DNA of 7,021 nt from Bacteroidia bacterium (lineage in GTDB: Bacteria; Bacteroidota; Bacteroidia; Bacteroidales; Dysgonomonadaceae): NCBI GenBank assembly GCA_025999435.1, contig BNXH01000076.1, positions 1 to 7,021 on the forward strand, read 5' to 3'. Within the stretch, counting starts at the first letter, position 1; every line of letters begins with the position of its first letter. The notes beneath the pieces were generated by a model. The model ran no database searches. It saw only the letters and a program-made list of their open reading frames with translations, and was not told the DNA's origin. A program made the translations under genes and the position numbers. Of this stretch, positions 1 to 6,957 are shown one piece after another.

Positions 1-1712
1 CCTGTAAATCGCAAGTTGCTGAAATTACAGATACTCTAAGTGAAGTTTATACTGATACATGGAAGTTTCGTGCCGGAGAAGGTAAAGATAGCCTTTGGAT
101 GAATGTTGGCTATGATGATTCAGGATGGGTGGATGTACTCTCTTCTAAATTATTAAAAGATCAAGGTCAATCTCCGGATAATGGTTTCGGTTGGTATCGT
201 AAAAGCATACAATTGTCAGACAGTTTAAAAGACGGCATAAAAAAACAAGGTGCAGCAATGCTTCATTTAGGAAGATTGGCTGCAACGGATGAAGTATATC
301 TTAATGGGAAACTGGTTGGAAAAACGGGAGAATTTCCGGATAACTACAGCGGGTATCACGATGGCGAACGTAATTACCTTGTATCGGAAGGAGATATAAA
401 TCTTACGGGAGATAATGTTATAGCTGTGAAATTCCATGACGGATGGAACCTTGGAGGTTTTCTTGAAGGGGCTAGGTTAAGTATTTCTACAGCACAGACG
501 AAAGATAAATTATTGTTGAATGTTGCAGTTGCCGATTCCGATTATATTTTCATGTCTCCCGATCCTATTAAAATAACCGTAAATTTAGAAAACAAAAATT
601 TATGGGATGTAGAGGGACAACTGGTAGTAAGCCTTACCACCGATGATTATCGCCCTGTAAAATCAGATTCTTTAAATATAGAACTAAAAGCTAAAACCAC
701 ATATACCGGATCGTATGCATTAACCGGTCCGACTCCCGGATTTTACCGATATACAGTAAAGTTTAAGCGTAACGATGAACTACTTTGTGAGAAGAAATTC
801 AATGTAGGCTATGAACCTGAAAAAATAGATTCGCCAATTGATACCAATGAAGATTTTAAAGCTTTCTGGGATAATAACTTAAAAGAGTTGGCAAAGATAG
901 CGCCCGATTATAAATTGACATTAGTTCCTGAATACTCTGAAATAGATTACGATGTCTATCTGGTAGAAATGAAATCGTTTGGTAACGAACTGATAAGGGG
1001 ATATTATGCTAAACCTAAGAGGGAAGGGAAACATCCTGTAATTGTGGAATATATGGGTTATGGTTCGCAACCTTATCCGCCAAATCGATGGTGGGATGGC
1101 TTTGCTTACTTTGTCTTGTCTATCAGGGGACAAGCTTTGAATCAGCCTACAAACCGTTTTGGTACATGGATTACTTACGGACTGGATAATAAGGATGACT
1201 ATTATTACAGGGGAGCATTTCTCGATGTGGTACGGGCTCTGGATTTTGTATGCAGTCGTCCTGAAATAGATAGCGATAAGATTGCTGTACGTGGTGGTAG
1301 CCAGGGTGGTGCATTATCTTTCGTGGCAGCTGCCCTCGATAAGAGGGTTAAAGTAGCTGCTCCCAGCATCCCGTTCTTGTCCGATTATCCTGATTACTTC
1401 AAAATAGCGCCTTGGCCGAAGAGTGATTTCGATTTTTATATGAACAATCATCCGGACGCAAAATGGGAAGATATTTATAGCCTGCTTACATATTTCGATA
1501 TAAAGAATTTGGCACAATGGATAGAGTGCCCTCTGATTATGGGTATCGGGGTGCAGGATAATGTTTGTCCGCCACATATCAATTTTGCTGCGTACAATCA
1601 GGTAAAATCAGAAAAACGATGGATGGCCTTCTCCGAGTTTGGACATAGTGTCGGTAAAGAATATAATGAGGCTGCAAAGGCTTTCTTTAAAGAAAAACTG
1701 AATATTAAGTAA
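1..1712 (+). CDS. Exported acetyl-esterase, AXE1/CE7 family, with N-terminal sugar-binding-like domain (5' partial)
   Basis: The frame is open from base 3, where it begins Cys-Lys-Ser-Gln. The first ATG (base 99) is not the true start: it splits a conserved jelly-roll motif whose W-K-F part lies upstream (about bases 60-68) and whose D-D-S-G-W part lies downstream. The leading Cys is probably a lipobox cysteine, the signal peptide being outside the window, so this would be the complete mature lipoprotein of 569 residues. Counting from that Cys: residues 15-162 resemble the galactose-binding-like domain of GH2 enzymes and sialate O-acetylesterases; 165-270 look like an Ig-type beta-sandwich; 275-569 are AXE1/CE7. 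CE7 marks are R-G-Q at 375-377, G-G-S-Q-G-G with nucleophile Ser433, Asp519 in a D-N-V-C-P-P context, and His548. The usual His-Glu pair is His-Ser here. CE7 enzymes deacetylate xylo-oligosaccharides and other small acetyl esters; the mannan-gene neighbours suggest acetylated glucomannan or its oligosaccharides as substrate (inference). The family call is firm, the substrate is not. Confidence 0.88.
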   Translation, partial: CKSQVAEITDTLSEVYTDTWKFRAGEGKDSLWMNVGYDDSGWVDVLSSKLLKDQGQSPDNGFGWYRKSIQLSDSLKDGIKKQGAAMLHLGRLAATDEVYLNGKLVGKTGEFPDNYSGYHDGERNYLVSEGDINLTGDNVIAVKFHDGWNLGGFLEGARLSISTAQTKDKLLLNVAVADSDYIFMSPDPIKITVNLENKNLWDVEGQLVVSLTTDDYRPVKSDSLNIELKAKTTYTGSYALTGPTPGFYRYTVKFKRNDELLCEKKFNVGYEPEKIDSPIDTNEDFKAFWDNNLKELAKIAPDYKLTLVPEYSEIDYDVYLVEMKSFGNELIRGYYAKPKREGKHPVIVEYMGYGSQPYPPNRWWDGFAYFVLSIRGQALNQPTNRFGTWITYGLDNKDDYYYRGAFLDVVRALDFVCSRPEIDSDKIAVRGGSQGGALSFVAAALDKRVKVAAPSIPFLSDYPDYFKIAPWPKSDFDFYMNNHPDAKWEDIYSLLTYFDIKNLAQWIECPLIMGIGVQDNVCPPHINFAAYNQVKSEKRWMAFSEFGHSVGKEYNEAAKAFFKEKLNIK

Positions 1713-1739
1713 ATTCTTGAAAATAAAAAGAAATATATA

Positions 1740-3032
1740 ATGGGAAAACTAATTCTTTTTGCAGTAATGGCTTTATTTACAATTTCTTGTACTCATAAAA
1801 AGACGAATCAAACATCTGGTGAACCCGCTTTTGTTAAGCAAAAGGACGGACATTTCGTAATAGGCGATAAGCCTTATTACTTCATCGGTACAAACTATTG
1901 GTATGGAGCGATACTGGGTTCTACCGGAGAAGGTGGAAATCGGGATCGTCTGCTCAAAGAACTTGATTTTATGAAAGAAAACGGCATTACAAATCTTCGT
2001 GTGCTCGTTGGAGCAGATGGCGTTGCCGGGCAGGAAGTTAAAATAAGACCAACATTGCAAACCGCTCCCGGAGTGTATAATGATACTATTTTTGATGGTC
2101 TGGATTTCTTTATGGCCGAATTGGATAAGCGTGATATGCATGCGGTATTGTTCATCAACAACAGTTGGGAATGGAGTGGGGGATATGGACAGTATCTCGA
2201 GTGGGCAGGAAAAGGAAACGTTCCTGAAAAAGGAGTACACGACTGGCCTGTGTTTGTGAAACATGTGGCCCAATATGCCGGTTGCGACAGTTGCCATGAA
2301 ATGTTCCTGAATCATGTAAAACATGTAATAACGCGTACCAATAGATATACAGGTAAAAAATATATCGATGATACGGCCATCATGTCGTGGCAGGTGGGTA
2401 ACGAGCCGCGCGTATTCAGCGACGAAGGCAAGCCGGCTTTTGTAAAATGGATGAGAGAGGTTACTGCCTTAATACGTTCGCTGGATTCGAATCATCTTAT
2501 CTCGACCGGAAATGAAGGCTTAATGGGTTCAGAAGGTGATATGACGTTATATGGAGACATACACGCTGATCCTAATGTAGATTATCTGACCATACATATC
2601 TGGCCGAAGAATTGGAGTTGGATTGATATAACTAAGATAAGGGAGTCGGTCGATACTGCTATTATTAGAACAAATCAATATATCGCAGACCATATTGCTA
2701 TTGCTAAGAAATTGAATAAGCCGATAACAATAGAAGAATTTGGTTTTCCGCGTGATAATCATAAATATACACTTGACGACCCGGTTACTGCCCGTGATAA
2801 ATATTATTCAAATATATTTACGCAGATAGTTGCGTCAGCCAAAGAAAGAGGAAATTTGGCCGGATGTAACTTCTGGGCTTGGGGTGGATATGGGCGTCCG
2901 GTTCATGAGTTTTGGAAACCGTGGGATGATTATGTAGGTGATCCCTCTCAGGAGGAACAGGGATTGAACTCTGTATTCGATACAGACCCTACAATCAAAG
3001 TAATAAAAAATTATGCCGAACAATTGAAATAA
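1740..3032 (+). CDS. Lipoprotein endo-beta-1,4-mannanase, GH5 family (probably subfamily 7)
   Basis: A 430-residue enzyme predicted to cleave internal beta-1,4-mannosidic bonds of mannan, glucomannan or galactomannan, supplying mannobiose to the downstream genes. It starts with a short lipoprotein signal, MGKLILFAVMALFTISC, with the lipid-acceptor Cys at residue 17. The residues after it (T-H-K-K-T-N) lack the acidic cluster linked to surface export in Bacteroides, so a periplasm-facing anchor is favoured (inference). The rest is one (beta/alpha)8 barrel with no added binding module. GH5 marks are W-Q-V-G-N-E-P-R with general acid/base Glu222, H-I-W-P at 286-289, and T-I-E-E-F-G with nucleophile Glu333. 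The N-E-P-R motif and the N-terminal G-T-N-Y-W segment resemble GH5_7 mannanases. It follows the esterase after a 27-base A-rich gap with no hairpin, consistent with one transcript. It ends in tandem stops TAA-TAA. Exo-mannosidase or mannobiohydrolase action cannot be excluded from sequence alone. Confidence 0.88.
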   Translation: MGKLILFAVMALFTISCTHKKTNQTSGEPAFVKQKDGHFVIGDKPYYFIGTNYWYGAILGSTGEGGNRDRLLKELDFMKENGITNLRVLVGADGVAGQEVKIRPTLQTAPGVYNDTIFDGLDFFMAELDKRDMHAVLFINNSWEWSGGYGQYLEWAGKGNVPEKGVHDWPVFVKHVAQYAGCDSCHEMFLNHVKHVITRTNRYTGKKYIDDTAIMSWQVGNEPRVFSDEGKPAFVKWMREVTALIRSLDSNHLISTGNEGLMGSEGDMTLYGDIHADPNVDYLTIHIWPKNWSWIDITKIRESVDTAIIRTNQYIADHIAIAKKLNKPITIEEFGFPRDNHKYTLDDPVTARDKYYSNIFTQIVASAKERGNLAGCNFWAWGGYGRPVHEFWKPWDDYVGDPSQEEQGLNSVFDTDPTIKVIKNYAEQLK

Positions 3033-3081
3033 TAAAAGGAAGAATACTAAATAATAGAAAAACTTAAAAATACATAGTACG

Positions 3082-4254
3082 ATGAATGAGCTTTTTAAGA
3101 AACGTCTTGCGGCTGTTACAACAGAATATGAGCAACTGGTAGCATTGAAGAATGAGCCGATATTACCGGGTAATGGTATATTCGAACGATATAAAAATCC
3201 AGTGTTAACAGCAGGTCATACTCCTGTTTTTTGGAGATATGATCTATCGCCCGAAACGAATCCGTATTTTATGGAGCGTTTCGGCATTAATGGCACATTT
3301 AACGCAGGCGCTATAAAGTGGAACGGTAAATATATAATGGCTGTGCGCGTGGAAGGAAACGACCGCAAATCCTTCTTTGCCATAGCCGAAAGTCCGAACG
3401 GGATAGATAATTTCCGCTTTTGGAATTATCCTGTAATAATGCCCGAAACAGACAATCCTGATACGAATGTATATGATATGCGCCTGACGGCTCATGAGGA
3501 TGGTTGGGTCTATGGAGTGTTCTGTTCCGAGCGTAAAGATCCGAATGCTCCTGCCGGAGATTTATCGTCTGCTGTTGCGGCAGCGGGTATTGCACGTACA
3601 AAAGATTTAATCAATTGGGAACGCCTTCCCGACCTTAAAACAAAAAGCCAGCAACGCAATGTTGTCCTTCATCCTGAATTTGTAAATGGTAAATATGCCC
3701 TTTATACCCGGCCTCAGGATGGATTCATCGATGCCGGAAGTGGTGGTGGAATAGGCTGGGCGTTAGTTGATGATATAACAAATGCAGAAGTAAAGGACGA
3801 AAAGATAATTAATTTCCGTTACTATCATACAATCAAAGAATTGAAGAACGGAGAGGGGCCTCATCCTATAAAAACGTCTAAAGGCTGGCTTCATTTGGCA
3901 CATGGTGTTCGTGCCTGTGCTGCCGGATTGAGATATGTTATCTATCTTTATGTTACAGATTTGAAACAACCTGATAAGTTGATCGCAGAGCCGGCAGGAC
4001 ATTTAATGGCTCCTCTTGGAGAAGAACGTGTGGGGGATGTGTCCAATGTGTTGTTTACTAATGGTTGGATTGCAGATGACGATGGTACGGTATATCTTTA
4101 TTACGCGTCTTGCGACACTCGTATGCATGTAGCTGTATCGTCGGTCGATCGTTTGCTGGATTATTGTTTTAATACGGTATCTGATGGTTATCGCTCGGCA
4201 ACATCTGTTGAAACATTGACGGCACTAATAAAGAAAAATCTGGAAAAAAAATAA
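3082..4254 (+). CDS. 4-O-beta-D-mannosyl-D-glucose phosphorylase, GH130 (subfamily 1 type)
   Basis: A 390-residue cytoplasmic enzyme without signal peptide. It is expected to split 4-O-beta-D-mannopyranosyl-D-glucose with inorganic phosphate into alpha-mannose 1-phosphate and glucose, saving ATP compared with hydrolysis. The N-terminal helix (M-N-E-L-F-K-K-R-L), the overall length and the segments G-T-F-N-A-G-A (71-77), N-V-Y-D-M-R-L (129-135) and G-S-G-G-G-I-G-W (219-226) are those of the Bacteroides mannosylglucose phosphorylase type in a five-bladed beta-propeller. Asp132 in the N-V-Y-D-M-R motif matches the proposed proton-donor Asp of that family, and Arg134 and H-G-V-R (274-277) are plausible substrate or phosphate ligands. 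The gap to the mannanase is 49 bases, A-rich and without TTTG elements or a hairpin. The neighbouring transporter and 2-epimerase support the mannosyl-glucose specificity over mannosyl-GlcNAc or longer manno-oligosaccharides. Confidence 0.93.
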   Translation: MNELFKKRLAAVTTEYEQLVALKNEPILPGNGIFERYKNPVLTAGHTPVFWRYDLSPETNPYFMERFGINGTFNAGAIKWNGKYIMAVRVEGNDRKSFFAIAESPNGIDNFRFWNYPVIMPETDNPDTNVYDMRLTAHEDGWVYGVFCSERKDPNAPAGDLSSAVAAAGIARTKDLINWERLPDLKTKSQQRNVVLHPEFVNGKYALYTRPQDGFIDAGSGGGIGWALVDDITNAEVKDEKIINFRYYHTIKELKNGEGPHPIKTSKGWLHLAHGVRACAAGLRYVIYLYVTDLKQPDKLIAEPAGHLMAPLGEERVGDVSNVLFTNGWIADDDGTVYLYYASCDTRMHVAVSSVDRLLDYCFNTVSDGYRSATSVETLTALIKKNLEKK

Positions 4255-4285
4255 AACCTGAGAATTGACATAATATATAAATACC

Positions 4286-5725
4286 ATGAATACAAATAAA
4301 GTTTCGTTAAAAGAGAAGGTCGGCTATGGTTTCGGAGATATGGCGTCATCTATGTTTTGGAAAATATTCGGAATGTACTCGTTGTTTTTTTATACCGATG
4401 TTTTCGGAATAACGGCTGCCGCTGCAGGAACGATGTTCTTGGTTGCCCGGGTATGGGACTCTTTTTTCGATTTATTTGTTGGTATTGCAGCCGACCGCAC
4501 CAAAACCCGGTGGGGTAGATACCGGCCTTATATATTATGGTTTGCTATACCTTTTGCCGTAATGGGCGTTATTACTTTCTTTGTTCCTGATTTTGGAGCT
4601 ACGGGTAAGCTGGTATATGCATATGTTACCTATTCGCTAATGATGATCGTATACTCTCTCATCAATGTGCCTTATGCATCTTTGTTGGGAGTAATGTCAC
4701 CTGATCCGCAGGAACGGAATATACTTTCGTCATATCGTATGTCGTTTGCATTTATCGGTAGCTTTATTACATTTATGCTGCTACAGCCACTTATCGATGG
4801 TTATGCAAAAGCTTTTGGTACAGAAGGAGTTCAAGCCGTAGAAAAAGCAGTGGAGACAACAGTCAGTACTTCTCCTGTTGGCTGGACATTGGGTGTGGCT
4901 ACTATTGGTATAATTTGTACTATACTATTTTTCTTTTGCTTCAAGTGGACACGCGAGCGTGTTGAGCCTGTAAATAAAGAAGAAGATACTTCTGTAAAAC
5001 AAGACCTGAAAAATCTTTTTTATAATGCTCCTTGGTGGATATTAGTAGCAACCGGGCTTGCTGCATTGTTATTTAATGCTGTACGCGATGGGGTCGCTAT
5101 TTACTATTTCAGAGATTTTGTTCATGTAACGTATAAGATGCCACTTACAGGTTGGGATATGACTACTATCTATTTTTTGATCGGACAGGCAGCTAATCTT
5201 GTAGGAGTTATTTTAGCACCTACTTTATCTGCAAAATACGGAAAGCGAAGGACTTATATGATTGCAATGGCAGGAGCTGCTATACTTAGCATTATATTCT
5301 TCTTTGTGCCTAATCATTTGGTTTGGATATTGTTATTGCAAACCCTGATTTCACTCTGTGCCGGTTATGTATTGCCTTTGCTTTGGAGTATGTTTGCTGA
5401 TATTGTGGATTATCAGGAGTTAAAGACGGATCGTCGAACTTCGGGTTTGATATTCTCTTCGTCGTCCATGTCCCAAAAATTAGGTTGGGCTTTGGGAGCT
5501 GCACTTACAGGATGGATATTATTTATATTCAAATACAATCCTGATTTGGCACAACAAAGCACTGAAACTATTTTTGGCGAGCGTCTGATGATTAGTTTAA
5601 TTCCGGCTATATGTTGTTTATTGGCATTCATTGGCATGTATTTTTATCCGTTGACAGAAAAGAAAGTAAAAGAGGTGACAGCCGAACTGGAAAAACGCAG
5701 GGCTGATAAATTGGAAAATCAATAG
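4286..5725 (+). CDS. GPH-family sugar:cation symporter (MelB-like MFS transporter)
   Basis: A 479-residue inner-membrane carrier with about 12 hydrophobic helices, predicted to import mannobiose or short manno-oligosaccharides with H+ or Na+. The N-terminus (K-V-G-Y-G-F-G-D) and the TM2-TM3 loop A-D-R-T-K-T-R-W-G-R-Y-R-P-Y (69-82) are hallmarks of the glycoside-pentoside-hexuronide family. In helix 2, W-D-S-F-F-D carries Asp58 and Asp62, which line up with the two cation-site aspartates of MelB. At the place of MelB's third site, in helix 4, there is Asn127 (I-N-V-P-Y-A-S). A second conserved block, D-I-V-D-Y-Q-E-L-K-T-D-R-R-T-S-G, spans 372-387. The TM5-TM6 periplasmic loop (about 170-200) appears long, and a charged cytoplasmic tail covers 457-479. 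It sits between the phosphorylase and the epimerase, as in known Bacteroides mannan operons. The family is certain; the substrate is inferred from neighbours. Confidence 0.93.
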   Translation: MNTNKVSLKEKVGYGFGDMASSMFWKIFGMYSLFFYTDVFGITAAAAGTMFLVARVWDSFFDLFVGIAADRTKTRWGRYRPYILWFAIPFAVMGVITFFVPDFGATGKLVYAYVTYSLMMIVYSLINVPYASLLGVMSPDPQERNILSSYRMSFAFIGSFITFMLLQPLIDGYAKAFGTEGVQAVEKAVETTVSTSPVGWTLGVATIGIICTILFFFCFKWTRERVEPVNKEEDTSVKQDLKNLFYNAPWWILVATGLAALLFNAVRDGVAIYYFRDFVHVTYKMPLTGWDMTTIYFLIGQAANLVGVILAPTLSAKYGKRRTYMIAMAGAAILSIIFFFVPNHLVWILLLQTLISLCAGYVLPLLWSMFADIVDYQELKTDRRTSGLIFSSSSMSQKLGWALGAALTGWILFIFKYNPDLAQQSTETIFGERLMISLIPAICCLLAFIGMYFYPLTEKKVKEVTAELEKRRADKLENQ

Positions 5726-5728
5726 GAG
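5724..5728 (+). promoter_or_regulatory. AGGAG motif overlapping the transporter stop, before the epimerase start
   Basis: AGGAG overlaps the last two bases of the transporter's TAG stop and lies only 2 bases before the epimerase ATG. This is closer than a normal Shine-Dalgarno spacing, and Bacteroidota rarely depend on such sites. It may be a chance match, or it may help a terminating ribosome restart. Confidence 0.3.
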
Positions 5729-5730
5729 AT

Positions 5731-6897
5731 ATGTACGGATTTAAAGAGGAACTTGAAAATAATATACTATCCTTTTGGATAGAAAAGATGCAAGATAAGG
5801 AACATGGTGGCTTCTATGGACAGATAGACGGCAATAATGTATTATATCCGCGAGCCAATAAAGGGGCTATACTGAATGCTCGTATTCTGTGGACATTTTC
5901 ATCTGCATACCGGATTTTGCGAAATCCAAAGTATTTGAAAATAGCTCAGCGGGCGTTCGATTATATTGTAACTTATTTTATAGATAAAACATATGGAGGC
6001 GTCTATTGGGAGTTGGATTATAAGGGAAATCCTGTAAATACGAAGAAACAGACTTATGCGCAGGGCTTTGCATTGTATGGATTTTCTGAATTTTACAGAG
6101 CGACAGGAAATATATATGCATTGGAATTAGCTAAAGAGTTCTTTTATATGATAGAGAAATGCCATGATAATGATTTAGGTGGCTATCTGGAAGCCTTTAC
6201 TCGGGACTGGGAGCCTATAGATGATATGCGCCTGAGTGAGAAAGATGCCAATGAGAAGAAAACGATGAATACGCATTTGCATGTGTTAGAGCCGTATGCT
6301 AATCTTTGTCGTATTTGGAAAGATGAACAATTGGAGAAGGCTCAAAGACGTTTGATAAATGTTTTTAAAGAAAAAATATTAGATAAAAAGACAAAACATC
6401 TCAACTTGTTCTTTGACGAACAATGGGATGTGAAATCGTCTGCCGTATCGTATGGACATGATATAGAGGCTTCGTGGTTGCTTTTCGAGGCTGCGGAGAT
6501 ATTGGGCGATAAAAAAATATTGGCCGAGCTTATGTCTATTTCGCTTGATATAGCTAATGTCGCTTCGGAAGGCCTTGAAGCTGATGGCAGTATGATTTAT
6601 GAAAAAGACGCGAATCATCTGGATAAAGAACGTCATTGGTGGGTACAGGCAGAAGCTGTAGTCGGATTTATGTATGCTTATAAAAATTCGCAAAATATTA
6701 TATACAAAGAAAAAGCTGCCCGTATATGGAATTATATTCAAAACATGATCGTTGATAAGGAAAATGGAGAATGGCACTGGAGCCGTTTGCCGGATAATAC
6801 AATAAATAATGAAGACGATAAAGCAGGGTTTTGGAAATGTCCTTACCATAATGGTCGTATGTGCATGGAGATGATCGAACATTTTGATATCGAATAA
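5731..6897 (+). CDS. Cellobiose/mannobiose 2-epimerase, AGE family
   Basis: A 388-residue cytoplasmic (alpha/alpha)6-barrel enzyme without signal peptide. It is predicted to epimerise the reducing-end C2 of beta-1,4-mannobiose, giving mannosyl-glucose, the substrate of the GH130 enzyme two genes upstream. AGE-family catalytic residues are all visible: Arg51 (A-N-K-G-A-I-L-N-A-R), His182 and His184 (N-T-H-L-H-V-L-E), His243, Glu246 and Trp249 (Y-G-H-D-I-E-A-S-W), Trp304 and Glu308 (H-W-W-V-Q-A-E), and His373 (C-P-Y-H-N-G-R). From memory these agree within a residue or so with the active-site numbering of the Ruminococcus albus cellobiose 2-epimerase. The length and the Y-W-E-L-D-Y-K-G-N-P segment (92-101) also favour that type over N-acylglucosamine 2-epimerase. 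The start lies 5 bases after the transporter's stop, suggesting translational coupling. The gene ends in tandem stops TAA-TGA. Confidence 0.93.
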   Translation: MYGFKEELENNILSFWIEKMQDKEHGGFYGQIDGNNVLYPRANKGAILNARILWTFSSAYRILRNPKYLKIAQRAFDYIVTYFIDKTYGGVYWELDYKGNPVNTKKQTYAQGFALYGFSEFYRATGNIYALELAKEFFYMIEKCHDNDLGGYLEAFTRDWEPIDDMRLSEKDANEKKTMNTHLHVLEPYANLCRIWKDEQLEKAQRRLINVFKEKILDKKTKHLNLFFDEQWDVKSSAVSYGHDIEASWLLFEAAEILGDKKILAELMSISLDIANVASEGLEADGSMIYEKDANHLDKERHWWVQAEAVVGFMYAYKNSQNIIYKEKAARIWNYIQNMIVDKENGEWHWSRLPDNTINNEDDKAGFWKCPYHNGRMCMEMIEHFDIE

Positions 6898-6917
6898 TGA
6901 GCGTGTAATAAAAAGAT

Positions 6918-6925
6918 TATATTTG
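6918..6925 (+). promoter_or_regulatory. Candidate Bacteroidota -7 promoter element (TAnnTTTG)
   Basis: TATATTTG fits the TAnnTTTG consensus exactly and lies 32 bases before the ATG of the gene at 6958, so transcription would start about 25 bases upstream of that gene. The nearest upstream TTTG (6883-6886) is 31 bases away, longer than the roughly 19-21 expected for a -33 element, so the promoter is incomplete by consensus. It could be an activator-dependent promoter or a chance match in AT-rich DNA. Confidence 0.35.
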
Positions 6926-6940
6926 CATCCATATGCAAAT
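6921..6940. repeat. Perfect 8-bp inverted repeat in the gap after the epimerase gene
   Basis: ATTTGCAT, a 4-base spacer CCAT, then ATGCAAAT form a perfect inverted repeat. It overlaps the candidate -7 element and ends 17 bases before the next start codon. The arms hold only two G:C pairs each and no T-run follows, so it is a poor intrinsic terminator. A binding site for a dimeric regulator, or a weak mRNA hairpin, is more plausible. Confidence 0.5.
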
Positions 6941-6957
6941 TTGTTAAATTGAGAAAC

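Noticed and set aside
1682..1695. Perfect 14-base palindrome TTTCTTTAAAGAAA
   Set aside because: It lies inside the coding end of the esterase gene (Phe-Phe-Lys-Glu-Lys), has no loop and is almost all A/T; probably chance from Phe/Lys codons.
99..1712. ATG at base 99 as the start of the esterase gene
   Set aside because: The frame stays open to the window edge, and the upstream codons encode part of the conserved jelly-roll motif (W-K-F-R-A-G) plus a lipobox-like Cys, so this ATG is internal.
1773..2324. 183-codon open frame on the minus strand
   Set aside because: It lies wholly inside the well-supported GH5 gene and its translation shows no recognisable domain; it is an antisense shadow.
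1740..3032. GH26 or GH113 identity for the mannanase
   Set aside because: The N-E-P-R and T-I-E-E-F-G contexts and the N-terminal G-T-N-Y-W segment are those of GH5, not GH26.
3036..3042. AAGGAAG as a ribosome binding site for the GH130 gene
   Set aside because: It is 39 bases before the ATG, too far to act on that start, and no nearer start codon follows it.
6379..6882. 167-codon open frame on the minus strand
   Set aside because: It is antisense to the epimerase gene across its catalytic motifs, with no recognisable protein features.
6921..6950. Intrinsic terminator after the epimerase gene
   Set aside because: The stem is AT-rich with only two G:C pairs per arm, and no uninterrupted T-run follows.
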